A DNA stretch of 64,000 nucleotides from the NCBI RefSeq assembly GCF_002079055.1, contig NC_047499.1, forward strand, positions 496,001-560,000, written 5' to 3'. Shown in pieces: positions 51,634 through 61,977 of the stretch. The notes under the pieces are model-generated. The model did no database searches and was not told the DNA's origin. It worked only from the letters and a program-made list of their open reading frames with translations. Position numbers and translations under genes: made by a program. The stretch is from Saccharomyces paradoxus. Its lineage: Eukaryota; Ascomycota; Saccharomycetes; Saccharomycetales; Saccharomycetaceae. Each line of letters opens with the position of its first letter. Position 1 is the first letter of the stretch.

Positions 51634-52731
51634 ATGTCAAACGAAATTGTAACCAACAAATCTGTCACCTTCGTTAACAATACTACTCCAGTCACCATCA
51701 CATCTTCAGAGCTGGATCTAACATCCTGTTATCAAGATGACGAAGTTGTGATAGAAATCCATGCTGCTGCTCTCAACCCAATTGATTTTATGACTCATCA
51801 GCTTTGTAACTCCTACATATTCGGCAATTATCCAAAAACTTATTCTAGAGATTACAGTGGCGTCATCATTAAAGCGGGAAAGAATGTTGATAATCGCTGG
51901 AAAATTGGCGACAAAGTGAATGGCATGTACAATCATATTTATGGTGAACGTGGTACTTTGACGCACTACTTGATACTCAACCCTGCCAAAGACGTTCCCA
52001 TCACGCATATGGTGGAGGTTCCAAAGGAGGCAAATGACCCATATGACGACTTTGTATATGCTGCTGCCTGGCCCCTAACGTTTGGTACTGCTTTTTCTAC
52101 ATTGAACGATTTCAAAAAAGATTGGAATTCTGATTCAAAAGTCCTGGTTATTGGCGCTTCAACCTCTGTGTCATATGCTTTCGTCCATATTGCAAAGAAA
52201 TATTTCAATATTGGTACTGTTGTTGGTATTTGTAGCAAAAATTCCATTGAACGCAATAAAAAGTTAGGATATGATTACTTGGTTCCTTACGATGAAGGAT
52301 CCATTGTTGAGAATGTTAGGAAATTAAAGCAAAGCGTATTGGAAAACGACAGGTTTGACATGATTTTTGACTCAGTAGGTAACCATGATTTCTTCCCTGT
52401 TATTGACCAATTTCTAAAGCCCAAGGTGAAAAATTCCTTTTACGTTACTATTGCAGGAAATAACAAGGTCAACTATAAAAATATCAGTTGGAGAGACTTC
52501 ATATCGTTGGGTTCAATTTTAACAGCACTTAACCCATTCAAGAAATACAACTGGCGCCTTGGACATCCATATCCCTCCAACAACTTCATTGAAGCTGGCA
52601 ATGAAATGATTAAGAAGGGCACTTACAAGCCACCTATTGATTCTGTCTATGAGTTTGAACAATATAAAGAAGCTATCGACAGATTGATGTCCAATAGAGC
52701 TAAGGGTAAAGTGGTTGTTAAGATGAAATGA
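51634..52731 (+). CDS. YIM1: Yim1, quinone-oxidoreductase-like protein
   Basis: Yim1 (YMR152W) is a medium-chain dehydrogenase/reductase-like protein of the quinone oxidoreductase group, found at lipid droplets and mitochondria and linked to DNA-damage response; its substrate is unknown to me. The product is 365 residues. A GroES-like N-terminal domain carries AAALNPIDFMTHQL near 45-58 and YSRDYSGVIIKAG near 69-81. The nucleotide-binding loop VLVIGASTSVSYAFVHIAK lies near 170-188, and the family Gly-rich pattern is modified (GASTSV rather than GAxGGVG). The C-terminal MDR motif is AKGKVVVKM. No zinc ligands are evident. Confidence 0.95.
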   Translation: MSNEIVTNKSVTFVNNTTPVTITSSELDLTSCYQDDEVVIEIHAAALNPIDFMTHQLCNSYIFGNYPKTYSRDYSGVIIKAGKNVDNRWKIGDKVNGMYNHIYGERGTLTHYLILNPAKDVPITHMVEVPKEANDPYDDFVYAAAWPLTFGTAFSTLNDFKKDWNSDSKVLVIGASTSVSYAFVHIAKKYFNIGTVVGICSKNSIERNKKLGYDYLVPYDEGSIVENVRKLKQSVLENDRFDMIFDSVGNHDFFPVIDQFLKPKVKNSFYVTIAGNNKVNYKNISWRDFISLGSILTALNPFKKYNWRLGHPYPSNNFIEAGNEMIKKGTYKPPIDSVYEFEQYKEAIDRLMSNRAKGKVVVKMK

Positions 52732-52972
52732 GAGCTGGTTTTTTTCCCATAATTTTGTTTTCTTAGTGTATTTAGTTAAACTATATAATTGTAATAGCTT
52801 CTATTATTTATAGTATTCGATGGGTATTACCCGATTTATGTATTCGAGTATGAAAGAAAAGCTCATCACAATGTTCTTAAAAGCATTTAGCATCTTTTAT
52901 TGGCAAACAACGTTACAAATAGTTCATTTCTCTCTGCATTCTCAAAAACTCACGGGGGCATTACTTATTAAA

Positions 52973-54400
52973 ATGTTAAACCTTCGTAATCGAGAAAACA
53001 CTAGCAGGTTCACCAATGTTTCTGTTATTGCGCCAGAATCACAAGGACAACATGAACAGCAAAAACAAAACGAGCAGCAGGAGCAGCAAAAGCAGCCAAC
53101 GGGACTGTTAAAAAGTCTAAACGGCTTTTCGAGTGCACCACAACCGATATTCATGGAGGATCCGCCTTCTGCTGCGTCGGCAGAACTGAACGACAATCCA
53201 GCGTGGTTCAACAATCCAAGGAAAAGAGCTATTCCGAATTCAATAATAAAGAGATCAAATGGTCAGTCTTTAAGCCCTGTACGTTCTGATACTGCAGATG
53301 TGCCTGGAACGTTCTCTAATTCCAACGGGTTCAACAATGTCACTTTTGGCTCTAAAAAAGATCCACGTATCCTTAAAAACGTATCTCCAAATGATAACAA
53401 TACCAACAACAGTGGTCATAGTTCTGATTTGGGTACCATAGTTTTTGACTCTAATGAAGCACCGCCTAAGGCGTCCTTGGCAGATTGGCATAAAGAAGAT
53501 GGTCTATTTTCGAGTAAGAATGACAATATTGAAGATCCTAATTTGCCTTCTAATATAACGTTTGGTGGAAAACTTACAGCCACATCTTCACCCTTCCGTT
53601 CATTAGAAAACAACTCCAGAGCATTTAATTTGTTCGACAAAAAAATGAAGGCAACGCCGAATATTGCGTCGAATGAAGCTAGTGCAGGGAGTAAAGAAGA
53701 ATCCTCATCGAATTGGGACGATAATGCCGTTATTATTTTCGGATACCCAGAGGCGATTGCTAATTCTATTATCCTTCATTTTACTAACTTCGGCGAAATT
53801 TTAGAGGATTTCAGAGTAATAAAGGATTTTAAAAAGTTCAACTTGAAAAACATGTCAAATAGTCCGTCATCGATTACTCAAAAGTATCCCATATACACAG
53901 GAGATGGCTGGGTCAAATTGACTTACAAATCTGAACCCTCTAAATCTCGTGCCTTACAAGAAAATGGGATTATCATGAATGGTGCATTGATTGGCTGTGT
54001 TTCATATAGTCCGGCTGCTCTCAAACAATTAGCTTCCTTGAATAAATCGGATGCAACTAAAAACAATGAAGCAAGTTCAGAAACTAATTTAAGCCTAAAC
54101 GGTCTCAGAAACTATAGAAAAAGAGAAGGAATTTTTGAGAGATCTCAGACGAAAGCGGTCACTTCAAAAGTGCGCAATCCAGAATTCAAGGTTTCCAAGA
54201 ATTCTAGTTCCTTCAAAAATCCACGCAAGCTTGAAATAAAGGATGGCAGATCATTATTTTTGAGAAACAGAGGGAAGATTCACAGTGGCGTCCTGAGCTC
54301 CATCGAGTCTGACTTGAAGAAAAGGGAACAAGCGGGCAAGAATAAGAAAAGTTGGTTAAATAGATTGAATAATTGGTTATTTGGATGGAACGATCTGTAA
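52973..54400 (+). CDS. NUP53: Nucleoporin Nup53 (Nup35 family)
   Basis: Nup53 (YMR153W) is an inner-ring nucleoporin that binds Nup170 and Kap121. I chose the ATG at 52973, giving 475 residues, the S. cerevisiae length; the start MLNLRNRENTSRFTNVSVIAP aligns with MADLQKQENSSRFTNVSVIAP. The frame is open another 51 codons upstream. A Gln-rich segment near 24-45 leads into a disordered region. The Nup35-type RRM fold spans about 245-350 (NWDDNAVIIFGYPEAIANSI then GDGWVKLTYKS). A Kap121-binding region lies near 405-440. The C-terminal amphipathic helix SWLNRLNNWLFGWNDL is the membrane-binding element. Confidence 0.96.
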   Translation: MLNLRNRENTSRFTNVSVIAPESQGQHEQQKQNEQQEQQKQPTGLLKSLNGFSSAPQPIFMEDPPSAASAELNDNPAWFNNPRKRAIPNSIIKRSNGQSLSPVRSDTADVPGTFSNSNGFNNVTFGSKKDPRILKNVSPNDNNTNNSGHSSDLGTIVFDSNEAPPKASLADWHKEDGLFSSKNDNIEDPNLPSNITFGGKLTATSSPFRSLENNSRAFNLFDKKMKATPNIASNEASAGSKEESSSNWDDNAVIIFGYPEAIANSIILHFTNFGEILEDFRVIKDFKKFNLKNMSNSPSSITQKYPIYTGDGWVKLTYKSEPSKSRALQENGIIMNGALIGCVSYSPAALKQLASLNKSDATKNNEASSETNLSLNGLRNYRKREGIFERSQTKAVTSKVRNPEFKVSKNSSSFKNPRKLEIKDGRSLFLRNRGKIHSGVLSSIESDLKKREQAGKNKKSWLNRLNNWLFGWNDL

Positions 54401-54552
54401 TAAAAACCTATCCCCCCCTCCCAAATGTAATGCATTTAGTGTGATTTCAACAACCTGTAATGTTCGCCTACTTCAAGGTTATATAATTTTGAGTGTAGAA
54501 TTGTAAAAGGATAGATAGACAGTTCTTGAGAGAAAGCACGTTTAATTCGGTA

Positions 54553-56724
54553 TCACACCATCGGAGTATTTTCAATTCTGATCTTTTGACTGGACCCAAC
54601 AAACAACTCCAATTCGTCTAAATGCACTTCCGTAGGTAAACTACCGGAAATAGGCACACTTTTTTCTACCATCAATACGACAGTGCTAATACGAGAAATT
54701 TCCAGATCCGGTATAACGATCCCCCCGGATGGACAGGTTCTGTATTCTTGACACTCATAAATACAGAGAGATGATTCAGGCTCGAAAATATTACATCGCA
54801 TTCTTAATCGTGCTGATGATTCCACCGGCACCACACGTATAAAAAGTCTGTTCGTCGAATACTTTTTGGTGGGCAAAGCCATCAGAATTTTAATTTTATT
54901 AGAAGTTTTCTTCCAACGAAACCTGTTGTGACAATGATACGGATAAGCACCGTATATCATGTTCACACTTCGTAAATTTATCCCAGATATTAACCTCCAT
55001 GAAGAGGATAAACGTATTGAGGTTACCAATTCAAATTCCGATGAAGCTGGAGGGTCGTAAGTAGAACACACAATAATATATTTGATATTGGTTAATATGG
55101 GTACGTCTTGTTTAAGACTCTGTCCAGGCTGATAGTGGTTATCAAACATTATTGGCTGTGCCAGTTCATAATCGTTAAAGTGATATACTTGAATGTTAAT
55201 CAAATCATGTGAGCTGGTTGAGATACATGTAGCATCCATAAGAATTTGATAATCTTCTTCGGAGTGAACTTCCAATTCAAAAGTCGGATTTTGAAAAAAA
55301 TTGTAAGTATCAAATGAAGTTTTTCCATCTGTTTTGTGAGTAAAAGCGAAAAGCACTTTGGCAGAAAGGCTATTTATATCTTTCAGTCTTTGAAAACATA
55401 TTTCCTTCACAACTGAAAAAGAATGAATACTGAAATTGTTGTTTATTGTTGAATGGCAATACAATAAAATTTCAGCCTCAGGATCTAACCTCAACTTTAC
55501 CAGCTGTAGTCCAATACGATTACCGCCATAATTTACTGGCGGTTCAATTGGGTAAACTATGCATTCGGGGGCCTCATTCAAAAAAGAAATAGACTGGCTT
55601 TTTTTCCTATCTTCATTTCGCAAATGCGATTCCAGCAATAGCCATACTGTTTCTGTCACTTTAGAATTATTTACCAGGTAAAATAATGGTTTATCTGCAA
55701 TTATGGAAAATTTATTGTAGCGTGCAGTGTCGTACCGGAAGTGGAGTACCTGAGAGTGTTTGAATAACTTTTCCTGATTCCAGTTAAGGTAAAGTTGTTT
55801 GAAGTTGTCTAAATACTGTTCATAACTAATTTCAACATTTAATGCTGAGTTCCTCGGGTCTCGCAATTTGACTAGCCTAGATTCGTAACTGATATGAATT
55901 ACAGAGTAATCATGGTTCGCAACCAGGGGCTTTATCAAGTCATTGGAACGATCTCCAGTACCAACGCCCATCAAACATAGATTAGAGTTGTGGAACTTCC
56001 ACAGTTTTTCAAAGGGATAGCTGTCTACTTGCGTTATCTCTGGTAAGAAGCCACTTAGGTAGTAAGTATCTATACTAATATTGGAGCCATCCGTTGAATA
56101 TGTTCCCTGAGAAACAAGCAGTAGTGCAAGCTCACGAATCTTATCCGAAATATCCATACTTTTTAATGAAAGCTGTTCGCCATCCACCGAAGTTGGAATC
56201 TGGGAAATATCTACTGTTACTAGCCTCTTGTTGCTTCCATTAAAACATAAATTGACGTGATATTTAGTTGGTGATATCTGTTTGATTGGAGGGAGATTTA
56301 AATTCTTAGCCCTGAGATTAATCAGAGAAGCCACTAGTGAGCAATCTGATACATCTTGGCATTGTTCTATTCCGCCTGAATACCCCTCCTCATTCTGTAA
56401 CTTAGCCTTTCCTGGATAACGCCTTTGTAATTCTTCACTGCCAGGTGCGCAGTATTCGGTATTATTCCAAGATAGTGGTGAAGCCTCAAAAATAGGTATA
56501 GGGGGATAAAACATCGAATTGATAGTTGAAGTAAGCCATAAAAATCTTGATTGTTTATCTATTTTCGGCACATTTTCTTTCAAAACTAAAACGGCCCTGA
56601 TAAAAGTGGGGTCGTCACTTTTCATTGCTAAGTCAACCAATCTATTAATTACACTGCTTGAGTCACCTTCTGCATTACAATACATAGACTTTACCGCGGA
56701 ATTGAACTCATGCCAATCGTTCAT
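54553..56724 (-). CDS. RIM13: Calpain-like protease Rim13
   Basis: Rim13 (YMR154C) is the calpain-like cysteine protease that cleaves Rim101 to activate the alkaline-pH and sporulation response. The ATG at 56724 gives 723 residues starting MNDWHEFN; an ATG four codons further upstream at 56736 would give 727. With the chosen start the catalytic Cys is residue 128 (VSDCSLVASL), as in S. cerevisiae. The CysPc domain covers about 100-300. Calpain C-terminal beta-sandwich regions follow. The C-terminus differs from S. cerevisiae: after KIRIE the frame reads NTPMV and stops, where S. cerevisiae (from memory) reads KYSDDVIPN, consistent with a one-base change in reading frame. Confidence 0.94.
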   Translation of the reverse strand: MNDWHEFNSAVKSMYCNAEGDSSSVINRLVDLAMKSDDPTFIRAVLVLKENVPKIDKQSRFLWLTSTINSMFYPPIPIFEASPLSWNNTEYCAPGSEELQRRYPGKAKLQNEEGYSGGIEQCQDVSDCSLVASLINLRAKNLNLPPIKQISPTKYHVNLCFNGSNKRLVTVDISQIPTSVDGEQLSLKSMDISDKIRELALLLVSQGTYSTDGSNISIDTYYLSGFLPEITQVDSYPFEKLWKFHNSNLCLMGVGTGDRSNDLIKPLVANHDYSVIHISYESRLVKLRDPRNSALNVEISYEQYLDNFKQLYLNWNQEKLFKHSQVLHFRYDTARYNKFSIIADKPLFYLVNNSKVTETVWLLLESHLRNEDRKKSQSISFLNEAPECIVYPIEPPVNYGGNRIGLQLVKLRLDPEAEILLYCHSTINNNFSIHSFSVVKEICFQRLKDINSLSAKVLFAFTHKTDGKTSFDTYNFFQNPTFELEVHSEEDYQILMDATCISTSSHDLINIQVYHFNDYELAQPIMFDNHYQPGQSLKQDVPILTNIKYIIVCSTYDPPASSEFELVTSIRLSSSWRLISGINLRSVNMIYGAYPYHCHNRFRWKKTSNKIKILMALPTKKYSTNRLFIRVVPVESSARLRMRCNIFEPESSLCIYECQEYRTCPSGGIVIPDLEISRISTVVLMVEKSVPISGSLPTEVHLDELELFVGSSQKIRIENTPMV

Positions 56725-57118
56725 TATTAATATCATGAAGCGTTTGCCTCCAGTTTGAATTGATTAAGAAACCGTTTATTAAATTGTCTAGCGTTCATTG
56801 TTGTAGTCCGTTTATGCCCGCTAGAAGAACATTTAGCTGTAGTATTATAAAACAAAAAGGCATAGATATCCGCAAGAATACAATAAAGAAGAAGTACATA
56901 TGAATTATTAATAACTTTAGAACACAACCTAAGCCATGAAAAGCCACCCGTTACAAAATTTACGTTGTTTAGCTATTTCTTTTCGGAATTATATTTACAT
57001 TTGGTCGATATAGAAGATCTGGAGATAAGGTAAATAAATTCTGCGCGATTCAAAGATACTCGATAACAACAACTATTGTTTCAATAAGTGCCATAGAAAA
57101 GAAACGCCAAATAGTAGA
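56725..57118. promoter_or_regulatory. Divergent RIM13-YMR155W intergenic region
   Basis: This 394-bp divergent region is AT-rich. I see no gene, repeat or exact factor site. Confidence 0.4.
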
Positions 57119-58735
57119 ATGGATAGCACAAATCACTTTGGCTACCTTAAAAGTTTCGTTGGAGGTAACGTGGTTGCCCTTGGCGCTGGAACACCTTATC
57201 TTTTCTCATTCTATGCTCCTCAGCTACTGAGCAAGTGCCGCATACCAGTTTCTGCTTCAAGTAAGTTATCGTTCTCTCTGACAATAGGAAGCTCATTGAT
57301 GGGAATTTTGGCAGGAATAGTTGTCGATCGAAGCCCTAAACTGTCCTGTCTAATTGGATCCATATGTGTTTTCATCGCGTATTTGATTTTAAATTTGTGC
57401 TATAGGCACGAATGGTCTAGCACTTTCCTCATATCGTTAAGCCTAATATTGATTGGATATGGTTCTGTCTCAGGGTTTTATGCTTCTGTGAAATGCGCAA
57501 ATACAAACTTCCCTCAACATAGGGGTACTGCTGGGGCATTTCCTGTGTCACTGTACGGCTTGTCAGGCATGGTGTTCTCATACCTTTGTTCGAAGCTTTT
57601 TGGTGAAGACATCGAGCACGTGTTCATTTTCTTGATGGCTACGTGTGGTAGTATGATTTTGGTAGGCTATTTCTCACTAGATATAGTTTCTAATAGAGAA
57701 GGGGATGACGCTAGCATTAAGGAATGGGAGCTTCAAAAGAGCAGCGAAACAGACGATAATATAGTACCGTTATATGATAACAGTAATGACTATATAGGTT
57801 CACCCGTGTGTTCATCGCCACCTGCCACCTATGAAAATTTTGCACTGTCAGACAATTTTCAAGAAACCTCAGAATTTTTTGGACTTGAGGATAGACAGTT
57901 GTCAAACCGACCATTGTTATCGCCTTCCTCCCCACGCACTAAGTACGATGTCGAAGGTGAGAGCACCATTAAATGTACAATGGATGAAAATAGCGCACAG
58001 AAAAGTATGAGATCACATGTACTCCAAAGCTTAAAATCTTCAACATTTATTGGTTACTACATAATATTGGGTCTGCTACAAGGCGTCGGCTTAATGTACA
58101 TATATTCTGTGGGATTTATGATACAAGCTCAGGTTTCTTCTCCACCTTTGAATCAACTACCAATTAATGCGGAAAGGATTCAATCATTGCAAGTAACTCT
58201 TCTGTCTCTTCTTTCATTTTGCGGTAGATTATCATCTGGCCCTATATCCGATTTTTTGGTCAAGAAATTCAAAGCTCAAAGGCTATGGAATATTGTGATA
58301 GCGTCTCTCTTAGTATTTTTTGCGTCGAATAAAATATCCAATGACTTCAGCAGCATTGAAGATCATTCTTTAAGAGCTTCCAAGATATTCAAGAATATTT
58401 CTGTATGTTCAGCAGTCTTCGGTTATTCTTTCGGCGTTCTATTCGGTACTTTTCCCTCAATAGTAGCGGACAGATTTGGCACAAATGGGTATAGTACGTT
58501 GTGGGGTGTTTTAACAACCGGTGGTCTATTTTCAGTCAGTGTTTTTACCGATATATTAGGTAGAGATTTCAAAGCAAATACAGCGGGCGATGATGAGAAC
58601 TGCGAAAAGGGAGTGCTTTGTTACAGCTATACTTTTACGGTTACGAAATATTGCGCCGCTTTTACTCTTTTATTCGTTTTGGTGATAATTGGATGTACAT
58701 GCTATCGAAGAAGAGCAACTGCTAATTCACCATAG
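57119..58735 (+). CDS. MFS transporter of the nodulin-like family (YMR155W)
   Basis: This is the orthologue of YMR155W, an uncharacterised membrane protein of the major facilitator superfamily (nodulin-like subgroup, related to YNR/monocarboxylate-type carriers). The product is 538 residues (547 in S. cerevisiae). The N-terminal half has about six hydrophobic segments between 10 and 190, starting YLKSFVGGNVVALGAGTPYLFSFY. A long hydrophilic, Ser/Asp-rich loop covers about 195-300, and another set of about six segments follows to 530. RSP motifs such as IVVDRSPKLSC (MFS loop 2-3 type) are visible near 64. Substrate unknown. The shorter length is likely from the central loop. Confidence 0.88.
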   Translation: MDSTNHFGYLKSFVGGNVVALGAGTPYLFSFYAPQLLSKCRIPVSASSKLSFSLTIGSSLMGILAGIVVDRSPKLSCLIGSICVFIAYLILNLCYRHEWSSTFLISLSLILIGYGSVSGFYASVKCANTNFPQHRGTAGAFPVSLYGLSGMVFSYLCSKLFGEDIEHVFIFLMATCGSMILVGYFSLDIVSNREGDDASIKEWELQKSSETDDNIVPLYDNSNDYIGSPVCSSPPATYENFALSDNFQETSEFFGLEDRQLSNRPLLSPSSPRTKYDVEGESTIKCTMDENSAQKSMRSHVLQSLKSSTFIGYYIILGLLQGVGLMYIYSVGFMIQAQVSSPPLNQLPINAERIQSLQVTLLSLLSFCGRLSSGPISDFLVKKFKAQRLWNIVIASLLVFFASNKISNDFSSIEDHSLRASKIFKNISVCSAVFGYSFGVLFGTFPSIVADRFGTNGYSTLWGVLTTGGLFSVSVFTDILGRDFKANTAGDDENCEKGVLCYSYTFTVTKYCAAFTLLFVLVIIGCTCYRRRATANSP

Positions 58736-58839
58736 ATAATATTATCATGACATTGCTTTCAAATTTCCTTTTTCCACCATAAATAAACATTCATAAGACA
58801 CATTACTATATACTGATATATATTCAACTTCCCAACAAA

Positions 58840-59556
58840 TTATCCTTTAAATATTTCCTCAGGGTGCTTGAATTCAACCCGTAAGTTCTCAGCAAACTTT
58901 ATATCAGAATCACTAAAGTCGTTTTTTCTCCCAGCAGCGTCACCACAATAATATACCCAATTCAACTTGATAGGAGGTATTGATTCTGAAATTCTATATG
59001 AATCTTCTATATCTCTTTTGAAGAATTCTGCCATTCCTGTCATTGGTTTTCGAACTTTTTCAAATATGTTAGGATCATTATTATAACTTTCACCTGAGCC
59101 TGGGAATGTGATCTTACAATTATTTGTTGCGAAAGTTTTCGGCCTTTTAGGTGCTGCATATAGCCACAATCTTGGTGATAATGTTTCTCCTCTCTCGTCA
59201 TTTTTGATTGCCTTCAAAAAGAGCAAAATCTTATTGGTGTATTTGGTGCAACTTTTGGAAGTTCTGGGGACGGTGATGACACCACCTTGGTTTGAAAAAA
59301 TGACTATGATAGCAGTGGGATCATTATTAGTGATATTAAATAGGTAATCTAAGGTAGATTTATTGGAGTTAAAATTCATGAACTGCCAATCAGTTGCGCT
59401 TCTACTAAATTTTATATTTGGGGATTTTGGTTTGATTATTGTGTGATCCAGATCAAAGGCATAAACATTTAGGCCATGTTCGTCGTAATCAATCGATTGT
59501 GGAAACTTGGGCGTAAACTTAATCAGAAATGGCAAAATTGTTGATTTGTGGGACAT
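58840..59556 (-). CDS. TPP1: DNA 3'-phosphatase Tpp1
   Basis: Tpp1 (YMR156C) removes 3'-phosphates from DNA ends so that repair polymerases and ligase can act; it corresponds to the phosphatase half of metazoan PNKP. The product is 238 residues, as in S. cerevisiae. The HAD motif I is FDLDHTI, with the nucleophile Asp35 and Asp37. IIVIFSNQGG near 84-93 is motif II. CGDAAGR near 207-213 is motif IV. There is no kinase domain, as expected in yeast. Confidence 0.97.
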   Translation of the reverse strand: MSHKSTILPFLIKFTPKFPQSIDYDEHGLNVYAFDLDHTIIKPKSPNIKFSRSATDWQFMNFNSNKSTLDYLFNITNNDPTAIIVIFSNQGGVITVPRTSKSCTKYTNKILLFLKAIKNDERGETLSPRLWLYAAPKRPKTFATNNCKITFPGSGESYNNDPNIFEKVRKPMTGMAEFFKRDIEDSYRISESIPPIKLNWVYYCGDAAGRKNDFSDSDIKFAENLRVEFKHPEEIFKG

Positions 59557-59797
59557 AGGCTCTTTTTTCGATTCAGTTTCTATTTCATCTATTTTGATAT
59601 TAGGATGTTTTTACAGATTAAAATCGATTAAAAGTCGTAGGCAGACGAGAGGAAACGAAAGGAACTCAAAGCGTTCATTCACAGGAATGAAGGGAAAAAA
59701 ATGAGAATGTTATGTAACAGATAAGCAATATTCAAGACACATATTCCAAATATACATATATAAACTATTAACAGGGGAAAAGGAAGCATAAAAATTC

Positions 59798-60565
59798 TCA
59801 GATGATGTCTGCCTTGCCTACAGTTTCATAATATTTACAGATGTCCGAGCCACTCAATTTTCTTGGAACCAAGATTTTAGACACTATAGAAACCTCATTT
59901 TCAAATTTCGTTGCGTCGCTAATCGAATGAGGGAAGTTGACAACTACTAGCTTGTCACCGGACTTGAAGTTCTCTTTAAAATACCTACCTAGAAGCATGA
60001 CCAACATACCCGTTGGCAGATTGTAAATGTACGTATCAGGCCCGTATTTCTTGTAATAATCATTTAATAAAGCTTCATATCTATCATCTTTTGATGTTCT
60101 GTAGTAATCGATAACTTTGGCTGGATCGACAAACCGCAGTTCGCTTATATCGTCACCTTGTGATTTCTGCAAGATCTTTCTAGTTTCTTCAATACTGGGT
60201 GATAAAGAAAACTTAATATCAACTTTACCTTGTGGGAATATAGCCACACGTCTTTTCAACCCTTTAACCACATTTTCGAATTCTTCTTCTGACAATGTTG
60301 TCTTCGGTTTGTTTTTGTCTAAAGATTGCACTGTCTTGACAAATATCAGTGTACCGATGATAGCAACAAGGAAAATTTTCTTAAATCCTGGAGCATCTAT
60401 TTTAGCTGGTTTGTTAGACGTTTTAGTTGAACCACTAGTAGACGAATATCGTGCTCTCAGAAGCGATGGTGAAAATAAGAGTAATTGCTTTTGGGGCAGC
60501 CCACTGTACACATTAAAACTACGTCGGCTGCCTGCTAGAACGCTTCTTCTCAGTGTTCTCAACAT
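59798..60565 (-). CDS. AIM36: Mitochondrial protein Aim36
   Basis: Aim36 (YMR157C, FMP39) is a mitochondrial protein of unknown biochemical function; loss affects mitochondrial inheritance. The product is 255 residues. It begins with a strongly basic presequence (MLRTLRRSVLAGSRRSF). A single hydrophobic segment at about 64-79 (IFLVAIIGTLIFVK) anchors it in the inner membrane. The remaining ~175 residues form a soluble domain of no family I can name. It diverges from MRPS8, with 212 bp between starts. Confidence 0.95.
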   Translation of the reverse strand: MLRTLRRSVLAGSRRSFNVYSGLPQKQLLLFSPSLLRARYSSTSGSTKTSNKPAKIDAPGFKKIFLVAIIGTLIFVKTVQSLDKNKPKTTLSEEEFENVVKGLKRRVAIFPQGKVDIKFSLSPSIEETRKILQKSQGDDISELRFVDPAKVIDYYRTSKDDRYEALLNDYYKKYGPDTYIYNLPTGMLVMLLGRYFKENFKSGDKLVVVNFPHSISDATKFENEVSIVSKILVPRKLSGSDICKYYETVGKADII

Positions 60566-60768
60566 GTTTTGTGCTGAACGTAGGTAGTCTGTTTATGTAG
60601 GCCGGTTATGTATCGCTCTTTATATTGGAATTCATTTTAGCTTTATCGGCAGTCCTCACAACCGCTTTTTGAAATTGAATCGACAAACTGAAGAGAAAGA
60701 ACGGAAAAACAAAAGAGATCCAGAGGCAAGAGAGGGATTACAAGCTTTTTTTTCTCCATCTAAACTAA

Positions 60769-61245
<477 letters not shown>

Positions 61246-61402
61246 ACAAAACGAACGCATATAACCGTATTTATACGTGTAATTAAAAATGTACGGACCA
61301 TGTAAATAATAATATTATAAAGAGGAGGCAATGGTGATAATAATAGCCATTATAATAACGTCAATCAATACCTTTACAAACAAAATTAAAAAATTAAAAA
61401 AG

Positions 61403-61475
61403 TGCTCCAGGGGAGGTTCGAACTCTCGACCTTCAGATTATGAGACTGACGCTCTTCCTACTGAGCTACTGAAGC
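61403..61475 (-). tRNA. tM(CAU): tRNA-Met (elongator), anticodon CAT
   Basis: The minus strand folds as a standard 73-nt tRNA: 5' GCTTCAG pairs with CTGGAGC (one G-T pair), D-arm GCTC...GAGC, and anticodon loop CTCATAA with CAT at 61440-61442. The T-loop is TTCGAAC, the B-box region. It lacks an intron. A run of six T follows the 3' end on the minus strand, a Pol III terminator. The sequence fits yeast elongator tRNA-Met, not the initiator. LTR remnants lie just upstream of its 5' end, as usual at yeast tRNA genes. Confidence 0.97.
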
Positions 61476-61622
61476 TATTTGTTATGAGAACTGACTTAAA
61501 GCAAATATACTTTATCAAAATTTAAAATAATCTCGGATCTAAACTTAACTTGTTGTTCTATTCCCACGTATCCGATTTGCATTGCTGTTTCATAGTGAGA
61601 ATTGGGTGAATAATTAGATAAT

Positions 61623-61929
61623 TGTTGGGATTCCATTGTTACTAAAGGCTATAATATTAGGTATACAGAATATATTATAAGTTATCCTCGGGAATATTGG
61701 AATCCACAAAAGGGAATCGACAGTTCTACATAGTGTTACTTACTTTATCTTCTTTCATTTTATATGTTGTCGTTCACTATCCTATTACATTATCAATGCT
61801 TGCATTTCAGCTTCCATTAGAATGGATGACTGTTTCTCAATCTTCATGTCATCTTCTTACACCGCATGTGATAACATACTAGTAACATGAATACCAGTCA
61901 ATATATGAATTTAGAATTTCTTTCCAATA
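61623..61929 (-). mobile_element. Solo LTR, delta type (Ty1/Ty2 family), minus strand
   Basis: This is about 307 bp, read on the minus strand from a TATTGG-like start to ...CCCAACA. The interior carries delta landmarks such as GGAAGCTGAA, GATTGATAATGTAATAGGAT-like sequence and CTAATATTATAGCC near the end. No internal Ty sequence follows, so it is a solo LTR left by recombination. It lies about 150 bp upstream of the tRNA-Met gene, the normal target zone of Ty1. I see no matching target-site duplication. It appears old and worn at its ends. Confidence 0.85.
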
Positions 61930-61977
61930 GTTCAAGTAGTAATAACAACTAAAATATATAAATAAGAGCATTCTATG

